Shown one piece after another: positions 51,401-60,600 of a stretch of 64,000 bases of DNA. Each line of letters begins with the position of its first letter. Positions within the stretch are counted from its first letter, which is position 1. This DNA is from Trissonchulus latispiculum (Eukaryota; Nematoda; Enoplea; Enoplida; Ironidae): NCBI GenBank assembly GCA_030248195.1, contig JASAND010022176.1:1-64000 (forward strand), in the 5' to 3' direction. The notes under the pieces were generated by a model. The model saw only the letters and a program-made list of their open reading frames with translations. It ran no database searches and was not told the DNA's origin. Made by a program: the position numbers and the translations under genes.

Positions 51401-52689
51401 AGTGTCAGAAACAGACACCAGTTGCCCTCTTTCTCTCACATCTCTCTCTTTCCCTATAATTCTCACTCACTCAGTGTTTTCACCTAACAGATTTCAATCT
51501 CACTAATTTCAAACTCAGACACAAAGCGAGCGGAGAGGACTATGGGGAAATGAGCAATTTGACGTACCTAGTAGGAAAATTATAGATGTCTCCTAGGAGA
51601 AACTGTGATAAACAAACGATTAGTGTGATAAAATACAACGATGTCATGGCATTACGTAAGTGCAAAACGTACTGCTCAGCTAACGTTAATGAAAGTAACC
51701 GCGGGGAAAAAAGTAGGTACGTTTTACATCAGCAAGCCCCAAAATAACCCTAACGATTTTTTTCGTTAAAATACCGTCAGTTACCTAACACATCTAGTAA
51801 AAGTAATATTCCAATTGACCAGAAGGACGCCTAAATAGAAATCACCAGTCATTTGCAAACCATAAATTCCCGGTCGGTCCCTTCTCTTCAAACTTCACCC
51901 TCTAAAATGAAGTCCTAACCTTTCTGGCAATTCGCTGAATGGCCTCAGCGTGCGCGGACAGGCGAGTGGTCACGTGATTGGTGTAGAGCTCAGCCAGAGT
52001 GATGCGCTGACGACCCTCGGTTCGACTAGTCTGAATCAGATCCTGCCACAGGATGTACAGAGAGAACTGGGACCAGGCATCCTGTCTGAAATATGCAAAA
52101 AATAAAGACAATAAAACAAAAGAAATAAACAAACAGGTTTCGAAAAGGTTAATACTGTCACACTCAGTATTAACCTTAGCTGTGGTCAGTATAAACCGTT
52201 GCCAGTAACTGACAACGGTTTGACAAAAATCAAGGAATCTCAAATCAATCCGAAATAGACAGTGGGTTATTGCTTACAACGTATATATTCTTAACCAAAC
52301 AGCCTAGAATTTTACTGCTGCAAACAAGGAGTCCCTTCTGGGTAAAAATCGTAGGAATATGGATCATAGGCAATCTATCATGGTTTCATAACTGTTGTGA
52401 AGTTCCAAAAAACATAAACATAGAAAGAAACAAAATATTTGTTAAAGTTAGCAAATTTAAGTAACCTAGAAAATATAGAAATGTGTTCACGTTAATGCCC
52501 CAAACCTTGGCTTATCCGTCTTATGCTTTGCCAGAATCTGTTTGGCCAGCTTGTCCAGACTGCGCCCATAGTCCAACTCAATCTCAGCCCGGCGTTTGAA
52601 GTAGTCCTGGACCTCCGTCACCAGGGCAGCCTCCTGCTCCGCTCGAGTCTCTAGGGCCTTCAGCTGCTCCGAAAACTGAGTCCGGATGT
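23656..52689 (-). CDS. SRGAP-like: srGAP-like F-BAR/RhoGAP protein, 19 exons mapped, 5' exon not found
   Basis: SLIT-ROBO Rho GTPase-activating protein family: an F-BAR domain bends membrane and a RhoGAP domain switches off Rho-family GTPases. Exons 5' to 3': 52689-52506, 52085-51920, 42382-42320, 36673-36521, 36382-36254, 32653-32432, 32063-31962, 29995-29777, 29527-29256, 28936-28834, 28610-28550, 28382-28305, 28165-28031, 27676-27571, 27348-27121, 26766-26693, 26392-25852, 25503-24870, 24561-23656. The sum is 4376 nt; minus two leading bases this is exactly 1458 codons including TGA. Hallmarks: DIRTQFSEQL at the start, MKTYQLCHAES, ARNEYLL, RVDKQRF, HRGDE, CLPPKPRR, GVFRVSGSQ (arginine finger), MMDPYNLAICFGPTL. 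The exon with the initiator Met lies upstream and was not recognised. No SH3 domain lies between RhoGAP and tail. Vertebrate srGAPs are about 1070-1100 aa, so this tail is long. Confidence 0.94.
26693..28936 (-). CDS. srGAP-like gene: RhoGAP domain exons and the short acidic exon
   Basis: Exon 28936-28834 reads PPCLPPKPRRKR and then LFGGSIEEYVE. The RhoGAP fold follows over exons 28610-28550 (GQEIPLIIRSCIRML), 28382-28305 (LHHQGVFRVSGSQIEI), 28165-28031 (SVAGCLKLYFRELREPLFP), 27676-27571 (LPRPVFVVMRYLFAFL) and 27348-27121 (NMMDPYNLAICFGPTL, VNELVKNMIVHQEVLFP). The Arg of GVFRVSG is the arginine finger, and the Lys and Arg of LKLYFREL are also conserved, so GAP activity is expected. Exon 26766-26693 (VQEIVATSDDESQQN) is the acidic stretch that in vertebrates leads into the SH3 domain. 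Here it runs straight into the low-complexity tail. Confidence 0.93.
29256..32653 (-). CDS. srGAP-like gene: end of F-BAR, coiled extension and linker exons
   Basis: Exon 32653-32432 ends the F-BAR core (DPRVDKQRFLES, LEFFPHRGDE). Exon 32063-31962 (RQVSAQKSVQDDLVQRYSQL) and exon 29995-29777 (VWKTMETTEQTLL, then EELEDFY-like AELEDFYLA) give the F-BAR extension helices. Exon 29527-29256 carries NLTSNLIERLSARHDAIETA, then a Ser/Gly/Pro-rich linker that replaces the short vertebrate linker. The 32653 acceptor is preceded by a second copy of the same acceptor region (see the repeat at 32633-32708). Confidence 0.92.
30270..31790. repeat. G/C-run repeat block inside an srGAP-like intron
   Basis: Starts with a long G run and a facing C run (30272-30311). 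It contains two GC hairpins, GGGGGCTGCCGCCCCC (about 30716) and GGGGGGCTCCGCCCCCC (about 31340), each followed by a short spacer and ACCCCC. AATAAAAATGACG recurs at about 30600, 31595 and 31610. Similar in style to 1-2340. Non-coding, in the intron between exons 29995-29777 and 32063-31962. Confidence 0.6.
32390..32424 (+). repeat. (TC)n microsatellite at an exon edge
   Basis: A CT dinucleotide run that ends about 7 bases from the donor of the srGAP-like exon 32653-32432. On the coding strand it is a GA run directly after the donor. Confidence 0.9.
32633..32708 (-). repeat. Tandem duplication of a 3' splice site (srGAP-like exon 32653-32432)
   Basis: A block of about 37 bp (GGGACCATCCCCACATCCAA on the + strand, followed by ACACTAAAAYAAACAGTAAA) occurs twice in a row. 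On the coding strand this duplicates the polypyrimidine tract, the AG and the first 23 exon bases. The proximal acceptor (exon from 32653) keeps the frame; the distal one (exon from 32694) adds 41 nt and shifts it. Confidence 0.88.
33890..34997 (+). repeat. 149-bp tandem array, about 7 monomers plus a degenerate one
   Basis: GTGGGTCCGGTGTGGGTCAA recurs every 149 bp (near 33903, 34052, 34201, 34350, 34499, 34648, 34797), with a decayed last unit near 34936. Each monomer carries CCCACCCACAGTGGG dyads and CTTGGCGAGGCGATCAACTT. Since 149 is not a multiple of 3, the overlapping 134-codon frames restart every unit and are not genes. Confidence 0.93.
35398..36202. repeat. Foldback module with about 185-bp inverted arms (ACAAG ends), copy in A1
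   Basis: Starts ACAAGAAATAAAAATGCTCC and ends with its complement. The arms extend about 185 bp, to CCCATATTCGCGG (about 35582) and CCGCGAATATGGG (about 36019). AATATGGG occurs several times inside the arms. A diverged relative with ACAAGTAGGAAAAATGCTCC ends is at 54146-54922. Confidence 0.88.
36254..52689 (-). CDS. srGAP-like gene: F-BAR exons (first part)
   Basis: Five exons (52689-52506, 52085-51920, 42382-42320, 36673-36521, 36382-36254) encode most of the F-BAR helices. Visible blocks: EVQDYFKRRAEIELDYGRSL, then QDAWSQFSLYILWQDL, KEVATEAQQEILRVLNELHT, AMKTYQLCHAESCIAE and LMARNEYLLCVDAANAALRKYF. Each aligns in order with vertebrate srGAP helices. The first intron is 420 bp, but the second (42383-51919) is about 9.5 kb and the fourth-exon intron (36674-42319) about 5.6 kb, both swollen by repeats. 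The exon ending at 36254 lies only 52 bp from the end of a foldback module (36202). Confidence 0.93.
37151..38066. mobile_element. Harbinger-like foldback filled with CCAAACT words
   Basis: Ends AGGCCAGTTTACACCACCAA and its complement, with TTA on both sides (37148-37150 and 38067-38069). The interior arms iterate CCAAACTT/AAGTTTGG many times; the centre (37310-37850) is AT-rich filler. TWA target duplications are typical of PIF/Harbinger. No transposase. Located in the srGAP-like intron 36674-42319. Confidence 0.8.
38190..38830. mobile_element. Foldback filled with GTTAAC and AGCTAA words
   Basis: Ends ATTGCACCAAAT (38191) and ATTTGGTGCAAT (38818-38829). Sub-terminal copies of TTGCACCAAATA and TTGGTGCAA occur at about 38273 and 38714. 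The interior is dense in GTTAAC, GAGGTTAA, TTAGCTGA and AGCTCAGAGTTAA. No clear target duplication was seen. Confidence 0.72.
39334..39417. repeat. (TA)n microsatellite
   Basis: About 42 uninterrupted TA units in an srGAP-like intron. Confidence 0.97.
40055..40649. mobile_element. 595-bp near-complete palindrome with 8-bp target duplication
   Basis: Ends GGATCTTTTCAGGATAACCC and GGGTTATCCTGAAAAGATCC. The two halves are complementary almost to the centre (about 40330-40370, CTTAAGCTTAGAAC region). AAAGTACG flanks both sides exactly (40047-40054 and 40650-40657). An 8-bp duplication fits the hAT superfamily. Non-coding, in an srGAP-like intron. Confidence 0.88.
42463..43697. mobile_element. 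TTAAGGGGGG-type element with a nested inverted repeat
   Basis: Starts TTAAGGGGGGGTCCACCATG and ends CATTTTTGG-side TGGACCCCCTTA. GATTTTGCTCATTTTCAC pairs with GTGAAAATGAGCAAAATC near the other end. Inside, GCGCCAGAGAAATCTCG (43169) pairs with CGAGATTTCTCTGGCGC (about 43481), with flanking sequence also complementary. It lies in the 5' part of the 9.5-kb srGAP-like intron on the + axis and crosses no exon. Confidence 0.75.
43814..43886. repeat. (TA)n microsatellite before direct repeat B1
   Basis: A TA run immediately abutting B1. A shorter TA run (48404-48435) occupies the same place before B2. Confidence 0.95.
43887..45113 (+). repeat. 1.23-kb direct repeat B, copy 1
   Basis: Essentially identical to 48436-49662 at a constant offset of 4549 bp. 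It contains a Harbinger-like MITE at 44167-44508 and a solo end of the 40055-40649 palindrome type (GGTGGGTTATCCTGAAAAGA at about 44796). No gene. Confidence 0.92.
44167..44508. mobile_element. Harbinger-like foldback filled with GTCTTAT words (in B1)
   Basis: Ends AGCCTGGTTCACACTG and CAGTGTGAACCAGGCT, flanked by TTA and TAA. The arms iterate TGTCTTATGTCTT and AAGACATAAGACA. The end sequence is nearly the same as in the element at 18835-19161, although the filler word differs. Its copy in B2 is 48716-49057. Confidence 0.82.
45141..48403 (+). mobile_element. Composite element A, copy 2
   Basis: Same modules as copy 1: hairpin 45141-45176, core to about 45892, 149-bp array to about 47165, tail with duplicated blocks, and foldback 47601-48403. 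Differences from copy 1 are single bases and homopolymer lengths, plus two extra monomers. It is flanked by direct repeats B1 and B2. A 26-bp piece of array monomer (45117-45140 region, CAGTGGGTCCGGTGTGGGTC) lies just outside its hairpin. Confidence 0.75.
45892..47165 (+). repeat. 149-bp tandem array, about 9 monomers
   Basis: The same monomer as 33890-34997, with phase marks near 45905, 46054, 46203, 46352, 46501, 46650, 46799, 46948 and 47100. The last spacing is a few bases longer because TATA is inserted (GGTATATATCAAATGG near 47000). Not coding. Confidence 0.93.
48436..49662 (+). repeat. 1.23-kb direct repeat B, copy 2
   Basis: Second copy of 43887-45113. It follows a TA run (48404-48435) and element A2. 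After AAAGAAAATATAC the two copies diverge. Confidence 0.92.
49663..51919. other. Remaining part of the large srGAP-like intron
   Basis: G/C-run sequence at 50035-50420 (similar to 1-2340), a small hAT-like MITE at 50524-50689, then AT-rich sequence. No exon could be recognised. Confidence 0.5.
50524..50689. mobile_element. hAT-like MITE, GC-palindromic, 166 bp
   Basis: Ends TAGGGATGCACCGGGGCC and GGCCCCGGTGCATCTCTA. Flanks are GTTCTACA (50516-50523) and GTTCTATA (50690-50697), an 8-bp duplication with one change. The interior repeats CCCCGGT/ACCGGGG. Same family as 61540-61923. Eight-base duplications and TAGRGATGC-type ends fit hAT elements. Confidence 0.85.
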
Positions 52690-54145
52690 CTGAAAATAAA
52701 GAAATAATAAATGTATAATAAGTTAAGCATATATTAGGGTAAACAAGCTAACTTGCATAAACGGGTTTCCGCCGTCCTTACGTCTCTGTTTGGAAACGTC
52801 ACTCCTGCAGCATTAAATTGCAGCCAATTAAGCTGAATTACATCGTTCCACACTAACGAAAGTTCACTCTTCGGCACGAGAGCATTCTGATAACGAACAT
52901 ATTGGGATGATTCCGCTACTCTCAATTTTGACCATATCATGCAACATAACCGTATCGAGTCTATACTTTCACGTGCCGCAGCGGGGGAAGCACGCAACGG
53001 TGTCCCAGAGCACTTCACCTAGCAGCCAACAGAAATGTCTGTCTGTACGACAAAAACAATTAATCGCATTAATACTAGCTTATGCAGCAAATCAGGGAGG
53101 GATCATCTGCAAAAAATGAACCCATGAACCAAACACTGATAAACAATCTAGACAACTTGATTCGAAAACAGGACAATCTATACACCAGTGCTACAAAACT
53201 GTTACCACTTAGGTACCCTGCCATAATCGAAAGGTAGCTGCTACCCCATCTAACGCTGTGCATTCTTACTGCCGTAGAGATTAACCTCCGCCCTAAAATA
53301 CGCTTTAAAAAGACTTTCCCTTGTACACGCAACAACGCGGAACAAACCAGACAGACAAGCAAACAAACAAACAAACAAACAAACAAACAAAGAAACAAAC
53401 AGCGAAACTTTCAATGAACGAACTGCGCCCGCCGCACCATCGCAATATTAAGTGGTAAAAGATAATCCCTCCCAACAGAGACACATTCGAGACCTACCAG
53501 TCAAGTCCTTCAATTTAGACTTAAGTCGCACCACCATCGAAGCATACAATCCACTGCACCTGGCAAAGCTTAAATTCATAACGAAATTGCGTAATGCAGG
53601 CATATATTATGAACACAGGCAAACAACCAAGTTCGTGTGCCTATTTAGTCGTTATGAAACCTCTATCCTATCTGAATCTGATCCGCTGGCTATCTTAGTG
53701 AGCAGGAAAAAACCAACAAAAAATGTTTCCTCTCTTTCAAGGGAGACCGAAAACTTAAGATAGACCTGTTGAAAAGAGCTAGAGCATTCTACTCAGCTCT
53801 GAAACGAAAGAAGCCTTAGGGGAGTTGCGATACGAAAAGGAGGAAAAATCCATTAGTGTGTACACGGACGGCAGAACATTATCTAATCTAATGTAATGTC
53901 CTAATAAGGTAGGTAAGATAGAAGGCGAGCGGAGTACACATAGGTACAAGGTAAGCAAACGTGCCTACAGGTGATTCAACACAAAATATCCCGATCTATG
54001 CCAAAAAGAGATTGTGATGAGAACTGATAACGATAAGATTAACGAACGAACACGTACCTATATGAAAGTCCTGAGTGCTTAATAAAAATACTCGAGTTCA
54101 ATTCTATGCTGAGTGCAGAATTAGTATAAAGGAAATTATATATAT
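52690..54145. other. Region upstream of the mapped srGAP-like exons
   Basis: Should include the missing first coding exon or lead to it. No frame with a convincing start and donor was found. An (AAAC)n tract lies at 53357-53396. Open frames here are not like known proteins. Confidence 0.4.
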
Positions 54146-54922
54146 ACAAGTAGGAAAAATGCTCCTTGCAGTCGCATGAAAAATACAATATGAGCCAGAA
54201 GGACAGCATTCAATTCGGGAAAAGACAAGATTTAAAATGTGTAATATGAGCCAGCATTTACTTGTATAAAGGACAAGATTTAAAAGTTTAATATGAGCAG
54301 CTCCCTTTCTCGGGCTCATATTGACGCCTTTGGAACGATGTTGTGTACGCAATTTCAATTCCAACGAATAAATCTGTATATACCAGTGTAAGATATAGCT
54401 CATCGGGAGCCTGCTTCAAGTAACTTAACATTGTGACTTAACAATTGTCAATATAGCATTATTTACGTATAAACCAAAACATAATCATAATTACTGTCAT
54501 CTACAGTGTGTCCGTAAATACCAGGGATAATAAACCATTATCTGAGCTATTTTTTAAAAACACACTTCATTCCCAGTAATCATCTTTTTTATCGTTGCCA
54601 GCACAAATAGCTGTCACAGACCCTTGGCTTCTCCGCCACAGGTTTAGCATATTCACTATGTATCTGAGATTTTACTCATTAGAATAGTAGGAACAGAAAC
54701 ACGAATATAGAGAATAACGACTCCCTACGGGCTGTCCGCGGCGTCAATATGAGCCCGAGAAAGGGAGCTGCTCATATTAAACTTTTAAATCTTGTCCTTT
54801 ATACAAGTAAATGCTGGCTCATATTACACATTTTAAATCTTGTCTTTTCCCGAATTGAATGCTGTCCTTCTGGCTCATATTGTATTTTTCATGCGAGTGC
54901 AAGGAGCATTTTTCCTACTTGT
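54146..54922. repeat. Foldback module of copy C (ACAAGTAGG ends)
   Basis: 777 bp with arms of about 185 bp, from ACAAGTAGGAAAAATGCTCC to its complement. AATATGAGC repeats several times inside the arms. Related to 35398-36202 in ends, length and layout. Confidence 0.88.
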
Positions 54923-55290
54923 CCTCCTACATTTTTGGTTGATCCACACAAATGACATAAATTACTCTTTTGTGCTACACAATTCAGAACAAAGGTGAAA
55001 AATGCCTTTTCGATCCAGACTTAAGAGCCACATACATCTTTCACAAAAAGGTCAAATCTGAATAGCCAAAACAGTAGTGATTGTCTCCAGCGTGGGAAGC
55101 CTGTGAAGCCGGTCGGCTACATTTCCCAGGCCGGGCGGCCGCATGAGAATAAACATATATATAAATATATATATATAAACATAAACATAAACGCATATAA
55201 ACAAATATATAAGCAGCAAATTACAACATGTCTGTTCCTAGCTTCTAACATAACATTACAGTGTCATCTCAATATTAGGGAATTATATTG

Positions 55291-56258
55291 TTGTTCAGAG
55301 ACCCCGATTTACAATATAAGGGCAAGCCTTCAGGCAGTTACAACTTGTCTATTTCAAGTTACAGAGCGTGCTGCACGGTGCTGCACCTGCAGCGCCGCAG
55401 CGCAGCACGATGGCAGCACCGCACAGCGACGAGGATACTCTCATCGTGTTCAGCGACCCCGATTTACTATATAAGGGCAAGCTTTCAGGCAGTTACAAGT
55501 TGTCTATTTCAAGTTACAGGGCGTGCTGTACGGTGCTGCACCTGCAGCGCTGCAGCGCAGCACGATAGCAGCGCCGCACAGCGACGAGGATACTCTCATC
55601 GTGTTCAGCGACCCCGATTTACTATATAAGGGCAAGCTTTCAGGCAATTACAACTTGTCTATTTCAAGGAACAGGGCGTGCTGCACGGTGCTGCACTTGC
55701 AGCGCCGCAACGCAGCACGATGGCAGCACCGCACAGCGACGAGGATACTCTCATCGTGTTCAGCGAACTATATAAGGGCAAGCCTTCAGGCAGTTACAAG
55801 TTGTCTATTTCAAGTTACAGAGCGTGCTGCACGGTGCTGCACCTGCAGCGCCGCAGCGCAGCACGATAGCAGCACCGCACAGCGACGAGGATACTCTCAT
55901 CGTGTTCAGCGACCCGATTTACTATATAAGGGCAAGCCTTCAGGCAGTTACAAGTTGTCTATTTCAAGTTACAGAGCGTGCTGCACGGTGCTGCACCTGC
56001 AGCGCCGCAGCGCAGCACGATAGCAGCGCCGCACAGCGACGAGGATACTCTCATCGTGTTCAGCGACCCCGATTTACTATATAAGGGCAAGCTTTCAGGC
56101 AGTTACAACTTGTCTATTTCAAGTTACAGAGCATGCTGCACGGTGCTGCACCTGCAACGCCGCTGCGGCTGCCGCATCGCAGTGCAGCGCAATAGCGGCA
56201 CCACACGGAGAAGCAAACATGCCTATCGTGTTCAGCGACCCCGATTTACTAAATATGG
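55291..56258 (+). repeat. 155-bp tandem array, about 6 monomers
   Basis: TTCAGCGACCCCGATTTACT recurs near 55293 (variant), 55450, 55605, 55760 (9-bp deletion), 55905, 56060 and 56229. Each monomer carries CTATATAAGGGCAAG, then CAGGCAGTTACAA, then a GC-rich self-complementary part (CGTGCTGCACGG against GCAGCGCAGCACG). The frames that run through it shift with each unit and are not genes. Confidence 0.92.
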
Positions 56259-56918
56259 CTGCTCCAGAAAGGCCCAAAATAGTCGTTTTTAGCGACTTTT
56301 CCCCACTTTGACCCTGGGCGAGGAACCATGGGCGCCATGCAGCCCGAGGGTCACATCCGTCGGTTTCGGCGATATGCTCATCGTTTTCAGCGACCCCGAT
56401 TTACTATATATGCGCATCACCAAATGGCCGAAAAACGCCATTTTAGACGACTTTTTGACAATTTTCTGTGTTGGGGCCTCGAAAAATTTCTAAGTCCAAA
56501 CGCTTCGCGACCCTATGTTTGACAGTCTGTAAAAATCGCTAGGAGCCGAATTGGGCCAAAATAATCAATAGTGAACAGGTTCATGGTTTGGTTAACAAGA
56601 TAATAATAGGTAAAGGTTGCCACCATACGACATGTGAAAAATCAGTGTGCTAGAAAATGTACCAAAAGCGTAAAGGAGAAACATTGGAGAAAAAACCCCA
56701 CTTAGAAAGTAGGTCTGAAAAGTGAAAATTCTCAAAGTTCATTTTTTCCGAGCAAGTTTGGTATCATTCGAAAGCTCTTGGCCTGGAGATTTCGAAAATG
56801 TAAATATTAGCTCTTAATTCCTTACCGTTAATTAGTTATGCCTAATTAAGCATTTTGAAAACACGCAATGTACCTTTTTGGCTCATATTATGGGGCGCTC
56901 TCCGAGCTGCCCCATGAT

Positions 56919-57299
56919 ACGCACTGCACTTAAAATATTAATTTACACTGGCAATGTTTATAGATGTTATTTTTCCTAGAGGGATTAGCAAACTCAGTTA
57001 GCGGACCGAAGATTATTATATGTAATAATTTTATAAATTTTAGAACTTTTGACAATTGATTAATAATGCATCTATGTGTAAGTGACTTACAGACAGACAT
57101 ATACTATAAACATCCAAATTTGTAGATGCTTGCAAAAATTGAAATTAAAAGTTGAAAAGTTGGTCAAATTGAAGAATTTCAGAAATATAAAACCGTACAC
57201 ATCTTGCGGACACAAAACGCGAATTCGTGGATTCTTTTCCTGCATTCGAAAAATAAAAGCATATGGGCCAATTTCGCAAGAAATCGAAAGGTTGTTTGC

Positions 57300-57344
<45 letters not shown>

Positions 57345-57516
57345 CACACACTACATAATGTACGTACAGCTACTCAGTAAAATTAGCAACAAAGTTCTAA
57401 ACGTTACAACGCCCAACTTTATCATTACGCTTGACGCACGGTAGAATCGCAATTTTTTTACAGCTAAAGGGATTAACTAATAAAATCGTATCGCTTTATA
57501 TATATATACAAATTAT

Positions 57517-57568
<52 letters not shown>

Positions 57569-57696
57569 CAGGTAGTTTTTGTAAACACCAATCCAGGATA
57601 CAGAAAAACTTTTTATAAACTGCTCAAAACTATTGAAACCTTTATCAGTCCGATAACGCGTGCAAGCCCATATATACGCATATATAGGTCACTAAT
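56919..57696. other. AT-rich spacer with TA microsatellites
   Basis: TA runs at 57303-57342 and 57520-57569. No coding content was recognised before the candidate exon at 57697-57813. Confidence 0.55.
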
Positions 57697-60600
57697 TTAA
57701 ACAAATTTAATGCAAGCATCACAATCGAGCACATCTTCCTCCTGAAGGCTGCCGGAAACCGACTGTTTCTTCCACAATTTACTAAAACGTTTAGAGACCC
57801 TACTTCCTCCGGGCTGCAAAACACGAGGAATATATGAAATTGATTTCTCGACTCAGTTTTTCGTTTACTCTTTGCTGCTAAAATTTTGTGAATATTTATG
57901 CACTAACTCAGCGTGATTTTTGCCACATTCAATAGATTGTTCAGTTTTATTTAGCTCAGTATTGTAATTGAAAAAGAAAATCAGCCTAACAACATTGCAA
58001 CCTTAATTTGAGGCAAAACTTATACTACGTATTAAACTAATAAATATGTGAGTATAAACAGGTAAGCCACGACTTAAAGCTTAGAGCTTAAAGGAAAACT
58101 CAATCTCAGAAGAAGTAAACATGCAGCGAAACGAAATTGCACGTCCAGCAGAAACTTGAAATGTTTTAACATTTTTAAAGAAAAAATATGCGTACTTACT
58201 AGTTGTAGGTAAAGCGGTGAAGAGAAGGAATGTCTGCCGAAATCACTCAAAATGTCACTCAAATTGCGGTTTTCTTAAAGATTTTTTATGCTAAAGGTAC
58301 GTAAGTTAGCACACAGATATCTGCAGGTAAAAGTGCGTATTATCTACTTAAAAAGTGCTGAGTTTTTAAAGCAATCCAATCAGCATTACTCCTTCTCAGT
58401 GACACAAAACCAGACTGAAGCTTTCAATCAACTGTGTCGAACACGAGCTACGACAAAGAAGCCGAAACCAGAACAGAAATATACGAATCAGAAGTACGTA
58501 TGAATGCAGTGATTTTGCCGACGCCACGAAAAAACTTAAAAAGCTTTCTGATCAAATAGACACAAACGTAGTTCCCAAATGGTGCTGTGAGTTTGCAATA
58601 GCCTACAGCAGAAGATCTAAAGAAAAAATTGTAAAAGGAATTAAAAACTAGTTGCAGAAAATGGAAAACCGAGGATCAGCCGGAATCGAACTCAGATAGA
58701 ATCACACCTTAGACTTAGAGACTTTCAGTGACGAGCAGAAGACAGCTGGTTCGAGTCCCACTAAGAGCCCAACTTTTTTGAGCTCTGGACGGTGTGGGGC
58801 TACATCATTTTCTTTCCACTTTTTGCCGGACAAAAACATAGAAAAAAAATATATTTTCCACGTACATAATATAGCCAAAATCTGCTAGAATTTTCAGTGC
58901 AGCTTAGAAAGCAAAACACAAGATTTTCAATAGGAATCTAGATTTTGAAGATCATGACCAAAATCCCCAAAACGAAATTCAGGAATGTAAGAAAAAATGA
59001 AATACAGAAAAGCAGAAGCAGAAGAAACCCTAGTTTTAGCGTCAGAATTACGTAACGTTTGATCTGAAAGCTTTGCAGAACTACTGAGAGCAAGCCTAGA
59101 GACACACCTAGAGGACTTAAGAAGACCAAAGCCGCCTCATATATCATGACTTATCGCTAGCAGTTTATCAAAGAAACTGATACACATAAACAACCTCTGA
59201 ACAGAAACCAGAAACCTAAGTCACTCTTCCCCCCTCCCGTCTCAGAATATGAAATGAAATATATAATCCATCTGATAAAATCTTATCAAACGCCAACTAT
59301 TGCGTCAATCTAACCCAAATGTGAGATACTAAAACAACTTTCTTCTGCACCGGCCATTTGTTCCAAGAAAACTGAAAACTGAAAAAAATGAGTGAATCAG
59401 TGAAAAATTAAGAATCTCGCTTCAAAATTAAGCTAAAATAAACATGTAAAGTGATAACAGTTACGAAGAAACTCTGTCGTAATAAGTGACCTCAAGGAAG
59501 ACCTAATCAGAAACACAGCGTTTCTGTTCACACAAAGTCTTATTTCTCACGGCATAAAAGCAGTTTATCTGGGAAGAGACAAGATTGACCAAAAGCTGAC
59601 CAAAGGCTAACCAAAGAAGGAGTGACTCAACCAAGTATATACGTATATACTAACTAAGTAAAGTTCAGTTTCCTCCTCCTAATACAATACATTAGAGCAA
59701 ATTTCCTCACAAATGTAGGAGACAACTCCCCAAATGAGTGGCACACAAACTTTTCAATAGATTAAACACTAAACTCTCTGATTCACTAATTCTATTTTGG
59801 GATGGAGGAACAGCCAAAAAGCTTACATTCAATGTAAGCCTGGAGGAAGGATCAAACGTTCGTAAGTGTAGCGCATCTCAGCACAAACTTAGAGACTAAA
59901 CTACTAACAAAGACGGGGCAACAGTGTTTGGACTAAAGAAACAAGCAATTCTACGATAAAGACAGTCTGATTAATCCTGTGGGAAGAAGACTAACGACCA
60001 TCCCTACGTACAATTCTACTCTTTCGACAGCGTCCATTCCCAGAAACATAATCTGGGGTATACATAGTTAGTATTTCGTAGTCAGTCTGACACAGTACAA
60101 ACACCGCAAACCCGAAAAATTCAGACCTGCCTTCAGGAACAAATTGCATAAAAACCTTGTTATGTACTATATACCGCGGATATGCCAGTACCTAGATCCG
60201 GATTCCGCCACTCCCCTCTAGTCTTATATATTTTTATGCAAATGAGCCCCGGTCGAGTGAGTCCAGTGACACTTACACAACAGATCGTGAACCAACCAAT
60301 CCATGTGTGTATATATATAGCTTCACAAATCAGAAATCCCAAATCAGAGATGACTCCAATAGTTCCAAAGATTTTAGGATGTCCAAGCTCTCAGTTAGCA
60401 GTCAGACAAGACACAAAAAGACGTCACTCACTACACTGCAAACTTGTACGTAAAAGAAAAACGAAAAGCTTGGTTTTTCATCCAAAAGTACAAAGTATGT
60501 ACGTACTGACATAAAAAACTCATACACACTACACAGACACCCGCATACAAAACATATTTCAGTATATGCAAACATACATACAGACAGGCAGAAGTACGTA

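Larger units (their letters stand above)
54146..56918 (-). mobile_element. Composite element A-like, diverged copy C in reverse orientation
   Basis: Reading on the minus strand: a hairpin at 56886-56918 (ATTATGGGGC / GCCCCATGAT); a core at about 56345-56500 that matches the A core (CTCATCGTTTTCAGCGACCC, GGCCGAAAAACGCCATTTT); a tandem array at 55291-56258 with a different, 155-bp monomer; then a foldback at 54146-54922. Module order and spacing parallel A1 and A2, while sequences have diverged strongly. Confidence 0.6.

Noticed and set aside
53075..53398. 107-codon minus frame starting MFLCLFVCLFVC as a membrane protein or the missing srGAP-like first exon
   Set aside because: The hydrophobic start is the (AAAC)n microsatellite read backwards; nothing resembles the srGAP N-terminus and no donor fits.
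55103..56292. Frames of 100-166 codons with Ala/Ser/Arg repeats (CTCSAAAQHD)
   Set aside because: Produced by the 155-bp GC-rich tandem repeat; frame-shifting between units and no splice or start context.
58690..58780. tRNA gene
   Set aside because: B box matches but no acceptor stem, D arm or anticodon arm could be folded.
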